From the NCBI GenBank assembly GCA_036502965.1, contig DASXXT010000200.1:1-9090 (forward strand): a stretch of DNA of 9,090 nucleotides. Reading direction: 5' to 3'. The stretch comes from Roseiarcus sp036502965. GTDB lineage: Bacteria > Pseudomonadota > Alphaproteobacteria > Rhizobiales > Beijerinckiaceae. Within the stretch, counting starts at the first letter, position 1, and each line of letters opens with the position of its first letter. A model generated the notes under the pieces. That model searched no databases. It was not told the origin of the DNA and saw only the letters and a program-made list of their open reading frames with translations. The position numbers and the translations under genes are program-made. Of the stretch, positions 4,923 through 9,090 are shown in pieces.

Positions 4923-6698
4923 ATGAACCTTTTCGCTGACTTCCAGTCGCGCATCGCCAGCCTGCTCGAAAAGCGGATCGCGGCGGGAGAATTGCCGCGC
5001 GACCTCGACCTTGGCTGCTTCGTCGTCGAGCCGCCGCGCGAGGCGGCCCATGGCGACCTCTCGACCAATGCGGCGATGGTCTACGCGCGGGAAGCCAAAC
5101 AGGCCGGCTCGAATCCGCGCGCTCTCGCGGCGAGCCTCGCCGCCGATCTTAAGCTTGAACCAGACGTGCAGAGCGCAGAAGCCGCCGGGCCTGGCTTCAT
5201 TAATATTGTTCTCAGGCCAGAGGTTTACCAGAAGGTCTTGAAGACGGTTCTAATCGAAGGCGGGCGCTTCGGGGCGGGGGCGCCGAGCGCGGAAGGGCCG
5301 GTCAACGTCGAATATGTGAGCGCCAATCCGACCGGCCCGATGCATGTCGGCCATGCGCGCGGCGCGGTGTTCGGCGACGCTCTCTCAAGCCTGCTGATCT
5401 TCTCGGGCCGCGAGGCGACGCGCGAATATTACGTCAACGACGCCGGCGGCCAGGTCGACGTGTTGGCGCGCTCGGCGTTCCTGCGCTACCGCGAGGCCTT
5501 GGGCGAAGACATCGGCCCGATCCCGGAAGGTCTCTATCCCGGCGACTATCTCAAACCGGTCGGCGAGAGCCTTGCGCGCGAATATGGCGCTGCGCTCAAG
5601 GATAAGCCCGAAACCGAATGGCTGCCGGCGGCGCGCAAGCGCGCCATCGACGCCATGATGGCGATGATTCGCGAGGACCTCGCCGCGCTCAACATCACCC
5701 ACGAGGTGTTCGCCTCCGAGCGCGCGCTGACCGGCGCCGACGGCGGCGAGGACCGCGTGCGCGAGACGATTGAGTGGCTGCGGGCGAGAGATCTCGTCTA
5801 CCAAGGGCGTCTGCCGCCGCCCAAAGGCGCGTCAGCGGACGATTGGGAAGATCGCGACCAGACCTTGTTCCGCTCGACCGCCTTCGGCGACGACGTCGAT
5901 CGGCCGCTGGTCAAGTCCGATGGCGGATACACCTATTTCGCCAGCGATATCGCCTACCACAAGACCAAGATCGACCGCGGGTATCAGACCCTGGTCGACG
6001 TGTGGGGCGCCGACCACGCCGGCTACGTCAAACGAATGCAGGCCGCCGTCGCCGCGTTGTCGGGCGGCGAGGCCAACCTCGAGGTGCGGCTTTGTCAGCT
6101 CGTGCGTCTCATGCGCGCCGGCGAACCGGTCAAAATGTCGAAACGATCCGGCGAGTTCGTGACGCTGCGTGAGGTCGTGGACGAGGTCGGCGCGGACGCT
6201 GTCCGGTTCATGATGCTGATGCGTAAGAACGACGCGCCGCTCGATTTCGACTTGGCGAAGGTGATCGAGCAAAGCCAGGACAACCCGGTCTTCTACGTGC
6301 AGTACGCCCACGCCCGCGCCCGCAGCGTTCTCAGGCAGGGCAAGGCCGTCTTTGCGGACTTTGATCTCACTCAAAAGGCGCTGGCTGAAGCCGACTTCTC
6401 GCTTTTGACCGACGAGGGGGAGCGCGAGCTGATGCGAACCTTTGGGCAATATCCGCGGCTTGTCCGACAGGCCGCCGAGGCGCACGAACCGCACCGAGTG
6501 GCTTTCTTCGCCCACGAGTTGGCGACGCGTTTCCACGCGCATTGGAACAGGGGCAAGGACGCTCCCCGTTTGCGGTTTGTTAAGGAAAATGAACGAAATT
6601 TATCGTATGCGAGATTGGCTTTGGTCGGGGCCGTCAGCCTTGTTTTGGCCTCCGCATTGTCAATTTTGGGCGTTAGCGCCCCCGAAGAGATGCGGTAG
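4923..6698 (+). CDS. argS: Arginyl-tRNA synthetase
   Basis: This 591-residue class I synthetase charges tRNA-Arg with arginine in the cytoplasm. Domains in order: the ArgRS-specific N-terminal tRNA-binding domain (about 3-95, with EPPREAAHGDLSTNAA); the catalytic Rossmann core with the HIGH motif HVGH at 141-144 inside ANPTGPMHVGHARGA; the KMSKS-type loop KMSKR at 404-408 (VKMSKRSGEF, a common alphaproteobacterial variant); and the DALR anticodon-binding domain from about 465 to the end, closing with LGVSAPEEMR. Length is typical and I see no disruption. The ATG at 4923 is preceded by AGGA at short spacing (TCAGGATCC). The next gene starts 68 bases downstream on the same strand without a terminator-like hairpin, suggesting an operon with the SPOR gene and nagZ. 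Confidence 0.97.
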   Translation: MNLFADFQSRIASLLEKRIAAGELPRDLDLGCFVVEPPREAAHGDLSTNAAMVYAREAKQAGSNPRALAASLAADLKLEPDVQSAEAAGPGFINIVLRPEVYQKVLKTVLIEGGRFGAGAPSAEGPVNVEYVSANPTGPMHVGHARGAVFGDALSSLLIFSGREATREYYVNDAGGQVDVLARSAFLRYREALGEDIGPIPEGLYPGDYLKPVGESLAREYGAALKDKPETEWLPAARKRAIDAMMAMIREDLAALNITHEVFASERALTGADGGEDRVRETIEWLRARDLVYQGRLPPPKGASADDWEDRDQTLFRSTAFGDDVDRPLVKSDGGYTYFASDIAYHKTKIDRGYQTLVDVWGADHAGYVKRMQAAVAALSGGEANLEVRLCQLVRLMRAGEPVKMSKRSGEFVTLREVVDEVGADAVRFMMLMRKNDAPLDFDLAKVIEQSQDNPVFYVQYAHARARSVLRQGKAVFADFDLTQKALAEADFSLLTDEGERELMRTFGQYPRLVRQAAEAHEPHRVAFFAHELATRFHAHWNRGKDAPRLRFVKENERNLSYARLALVGAVSLVLASALSILGVSAPEEMR

Positions 6699-6766
6699 CG
6701 GATTTGTTATCTTGGGCGGTGTTTGACTCCCGCCTTAATGATGACCCGCGACGAGTGAGGGACGAT

Positions 6767-8227
6767 ATGGGTGTTTCCGGGTCACGTGCGACGGATGAGA
6801 TCAACCTCGACGAATTCGAGCGGCGCTTGCGCGCCGCGGGCGCGCAGCAGGCGCGGGCTGAAGATCCGCTCGCGGAACTGTCCCGTCTGGTCGAATTCTC
6901 GCACATGGGGATCTCGAACGGCGAGACGCCGGCGCGGCGCGCCGCCGAGCCCGCCGCCGCGCGCGCGCAGCCTTTGACCGCGATCGAAACCCAGGCTCTC
7001 CGGCCAACGCTCGACGATGAGGTGGAAGAACTCGCTCCCGGCGCGTCCGAGGCCGATCGCGCGGCGCGGCGGGACTACGAGTTCGACGCCCATCATCCCG
7101 GCGGCGCTTCCGCAGCGAACCCAGGCGAGGAGCGCCGGCCGATGCGCTGGAAGATCGCCGTATCCGCGCTGGCGCTTGCCGGCGTGGCGATGATCGGCGC
7201 CGTCTTCGCGCTGAGAGGCGGCGTGCCGGGCCTGAAAAAGGATGTCCCATTCATCGCTGCGGCTCAGGGACCGACCAAGGTCGCGCCCCCCAGCGACCAA
7301 ACGGTCTCGACGTCCGGCGACGCGGGCGCGTCTCTGCTTAAGGACAATTCCAAGCCGGGATCCGTCAAAGTCGTCAATTCCGAGGAGCAGCCTGTCGACC
7401 TGAACGCACAGGCGTCGGCCAACAATCCTCCGGCGTCTATTGATCAGGCCAAAGCGCCGGCTGGCGCAACGGACGCGACGGCGCTCGCCGCGACCATTAA
7501 TACGCCGCTAGTCGCGCCGCCGGCCGCCGCGCCGCCGCGCGGCATGGCGCCGGACTTCCCCGACCCGAAACCCGTGCGTACAATCTCGTTGCGGCCGGAC
7601 GGAACGCCGATCGCCGCCGCCAGCCCTCCTGATCAAGCGGCAAGCAACGCGAAGCCCGCGGCCGCGCCGGTGGACCAGCCAAGCAAGCCGGCCGAAGCGC
7701 CGATGAAACCCGCGCCGAAGACGACAAGCGACGCGCAGCCGTCAACGCCCAAGATTGAATTGCCGACCAAGCTTTCCCCCAAGTCATCGGCTCGCGTGGT
7801 GGTCGGTAAAACCGATACGACCGCCCCGGAGCAGACCGCTCAGACGCCCGGCGAACCGGCGCAGAATGGGGCTGCGGCGAAGCCTGAAAAGACGCCGAAG
7901 AAGCCGAAACCAGGACAAGTCGCCGACGCGACCGAGACAACTGGAGCGATCGCGCCCCCCGTGGACGCAACCGCCGCGACCACTTCTGGGGGATGGTCTG
8001 TTCAACTTGCCGCGCCGAAATCGGAGGCGGAAGCCCAGAGCGACCTCACACGGCTGAATAACAAGTATAGCGCCGAACTCAATGGTTCCCCCATCGGCGT
8101 GCATAAGGCGGTGGTGAAAGGCGAGACCATCTACCGCTTGCGCGTGGTCGGCCTCACGAAAGCGGACGCCGCCGCGCTCTGCGCCCGCCTGAAAGGCGAG
8201 GGGGCGCAGTGCTTCATCGCTAAGTAA
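6767..8227 (+). CDS. SPOR-domain inner-membrane protein (peptidoglycan/septum binding)
   Basis: The product is a 486-residue bitopic membrane protein. The N-terminal about 125 residues are cytoplasmic, charged and Ala/Arg/Glu-rich, with an EDPLAELSRLV motif of a kind common in alphaproteobacterial SPOR proteins. RWK and then a hydrophobic helix at about 130-150 (ALALAGVAMIGAVFAL) give an N-in topology. Residues about 160-405 are a long low-complexity Pro/Ala/Lys/Thr linker that probably spans the periplasm. Residues about 409-486 (WSVQLAAPKSEAEA to LKGEGAQCFIAK) are the SPOR domain, which binds denuded glycan strands at division sites. I choose ATG 6767, since TGAGGGA lies about five bases upstream; the in-frame TTG at 6704 lacks such a site and would add a non-conserved extension. 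It lies between argS and nagZ, as in many Rhizobiales. Its partner in septation is not evident. Confidence 0.9.
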   Translation: MGVSGSRATDEINLDEFERRLRAAGAQQARAEDPLAELSRLVEFSHMGISNGETPARRAAEPAAARAQPLTAIETQALRPTLDDEVEELAPGASEADRAARRDYEFDAHHPGGASAANPGEERRPMRWKIAVSALALAGVAMIGAVFALRGGVPGLKKDVPFIAAAQGPTKVAPPSDQTVSTSGDAGASLLKDNSKPGSVKVVNSEEQPVDLNAQASANNPPASIDQAKAPAGATDATALAATINTPLVAPPAAAPPRGMAPDFPDPKPVRTISLRPDGTPIAAASPPDQAASNAKPAAAPVDQPSKPAEAPMKPAPKTTSDAQPSTPKIELPTKLSPKSSARVVVGKTDTTAPEQTAQTPGEPAQNGAAAKPEKTPKKPKPGQVADATETTGAIAPPVDATAATTSGGWSVQLAAPKSEAEAQSDLTRLNNKYSAELNGSPIGVHKAVVKGETIYRLRVVGLTKADAAALCARLKGEGAQCFIAK

Positions 8228-8264
8228 GCGAGGCGCCCGGCGCCGTTTCACGGTCCCCCCGCGC

Positions 8265-8268
8265 GGAG
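8265..8268 (+). promoter_or_regulatory. Ribosome binding site GGAG that points to a CTG start for nagZ
   Basis: GGAG at 8265-8268 is followed by six bases (CCGCAA) and CTG 8275. Spacing is ideal. The nagZ frame is closed by TAA at 8221-8223 and has no ATG, GTG or TTG between that stop and the conserved KAFICGCAGL, so this site decides the start. Confidence 0.6.
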
Positions 8269-8274
8269 CCGCAA

Positions 8275-9090
8275 CTGCCCAAGGCCTTCATCTGCGGCTG
8301 CGCCGGCCTCGCCCTCAATGACGAGGAACGAGCCTTCCTGCGTCGGGAAGACCCTTGGGGCTTGATTCTCTTCAAGCGCAACATCGCCGACCGTGATCAG
8401 GTGCGCGAGCTGACGCGATCGTTCCGGGAAAGCGTCGGCCGCGCTGACGCGCCCGTGTTGATCGATCAGGAGGGCGGCCGGGTCCAGCGAATGGCGCCGC
8501 CTCATTGGCGTTCGTACCCGGCCGCGGCCGGGATAGAAGCGGGCCTGGAGCCATCCAAGGCTGAGTCCGCGGCGCGTCTGATTGGTCGCCTCATCGCTCA
8601 TGATCTCATCGAAGTCGGAATCACCGTCGACTGTGCGCCAGTGCTCGATGTCGCGGGCGAGGGCATGCATGCGGCCATTGGCGCGCGAGCTTTCTCTTCT
8701 CGGCCGGAACGCGTCGCGGCGATGGGCCGGGCGGTCGCCGAGGGACTGCTAGCGGGTGGGGTGGCGCCGGTTATCAAGCACATGCCGGGGCATGGTCGGG
8801 CGCGCGTGGACAGCCATCACGACTTGCCCGTCGTCGACGCCGCGCGCAGCGATCTCAAGCACGATTTCGCGCCGTTTGCGGCGCTGCGCGACTTGCCCAT
8901 GGCGATGAGCGCCCATCTCCTCTACACGGCGATCGATCCCCGCCGCCCCGCGACGGCGTCGCCGATTGTGGTCGCGGAGATCATGCGCGGAGAAATCGGG
9001 TTCGACGGGCTCATCCTGAGCGACGACCTGTCGATGAAGGCGCTCACCGGCTCGTTCGAGGAGCGCGCCGCCGCGGTGATCGAGGCCGGC
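8275..9090 (+). CDS. nagZ: Beta-N-acetylhexosaminidase NagZ (GH3), 3'-truncated by window edge, probable CTG start
   Basis: This is a cytoplasmic glycoside hydrolase family 3 enzyme that removes N-acetylglucosamine from GlcNAc-anhydroMurNAc (peptides) during peptidoglycan recycling. The 272 residues present include DQEGGRVQR (substrate-binding region), KHMPGHGRARVDSHHD with Lys168-His169 and the catalytic-loop Asp179/His181, and GLILSDDLSM with nucleophile Asp250. All key residues are intact. About 70 residues are missing beyond the window. The N-terminus is odd. Family proteins typically begin just before KAFI-GCAGL, but here no ATG, GTG or TTG exists there. CTG 8275 gives [M]PKAFICGCAGL and has GGAG six bases upstream. 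The first in-frame ATG (8491) would delete the start of the barrel, and internal TTG/GTG codons also fall inside conserved core. The SPOR stop is 47 bases upstream; likely the same operon. Confidence 0.9.
   Translation, partial: MPKAFICGCAGLALNDEERAFLRREDPWGLILFKRNIADRDQVRELTRSFRESVGRADAPVLIDQEGGRVQRMAPPHWRSYPAAAGIEAGLEPSKAESAARLIGRLIAHDLIEVGITVDCAPVLDVAGEGMHAAIGARAFSSRPERVAAMGRAVAEGLLAGGVAPVIKHMPGHGRARVDSHHDLPVVDAARSDLKHDFAPFAALRDLPMAMSAHLLYTAIDPRRPATASPIVVAEIMRGEIGFDGLILSDDLSMKALTGSFEERAAAVIEAG

Noticed and set aside
6704..6766. TTG-initiated N-terminal extension of the SPOR protein
   Set aside because: ATG 6767 has a good Shine-Dalgarno site and begins the protein-like sequence. The extension from TTG 6704 has no ribosome site and overlaps the untranslated spacer after argS.
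7420..7900. Possible tandem repeats in the Pro/Ala/Lys-rich part of the SPOR gene
   Set aside because: Inspection shows low-complexity composition but no fixed repeat unit. This is ordinary for linkers between the membrane helix and a SPOR domain.

Overview
The window looks like chromosomal DNA from a GC-rich alphaproteobacterium, most likely Rhizobiales (Hyphomicrobiales). The clues are protein sequence character and gene order: an A-type Fe-S carrier gene (erpA) divergent from dgt, followed by argS, a SPOR-domain protein gene and nagZ. I know this neighbourhood from many Rhizobiales; in relatives scpA, scpB and tatA usually follow nagZ. The family is uncertain. The intergenic palindrome ending CTAGAGCAGATTGC resembles dispersed repeats I associate with Methylocystis/Beijerinckiaceae-type genomes, but that is recollection only.

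Layout: 1-573 is the 3' part of a PAPS-dependent sulfotransferase gene (+). 574-904 is non-coding except for a 58-bp second copy of the 3' end of erpA (653-710). 905-2800 (-) encodes a membrane class III adenylate cyclase with a TolB-N/FlgO-like domain and TPR repeats. 2801-3070 is an unusually AT-rich gap with no convincing gene. 3071-3418 (-) is erpA. 3419-3507 is the divergent erpA/dgt control region with two perfect dyads. 3508-4722 (+) is dgt. 4735-4897 is a highly structured nested inverted repeat. 4923-6698 (+) is argS, 6767-8227 (+) a SPOR-domain membrane protein, and 8275-end (+) nagZ, cut by the window edge.

How the parts fit: the right two thirds (erpA, dgt, argS, SPOR, nagZ) are core housekeeping: Fe-S maturation, dNTP pool control, translation, and cell-wall/septum biology. 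argS-SPOR-nagZ is probably one transcription unit. The left third looks like accessory DNA. The cyclase gene and its AT-rich flank lie exactly between two direct copies of the erpA 3' end, including the stop codon. That is the footprint expected when an element integrates site-specifically into the 3' end of a protein gene and leaves that gene intact.

Most notable observations: (1) the 58-bp att-like duplication of the erpA tail flanking the cyclase module, with both mismatches synonymous; (2) nagZ has no ATG, GTG or TTG at its expected N-terminus, but a CTG preceded by a well-placed GGAG; (3) the nested palindromic element between dgt and argS. I see no tRNA, rRNA, CRISPR array, intact transposase or integrase gene.
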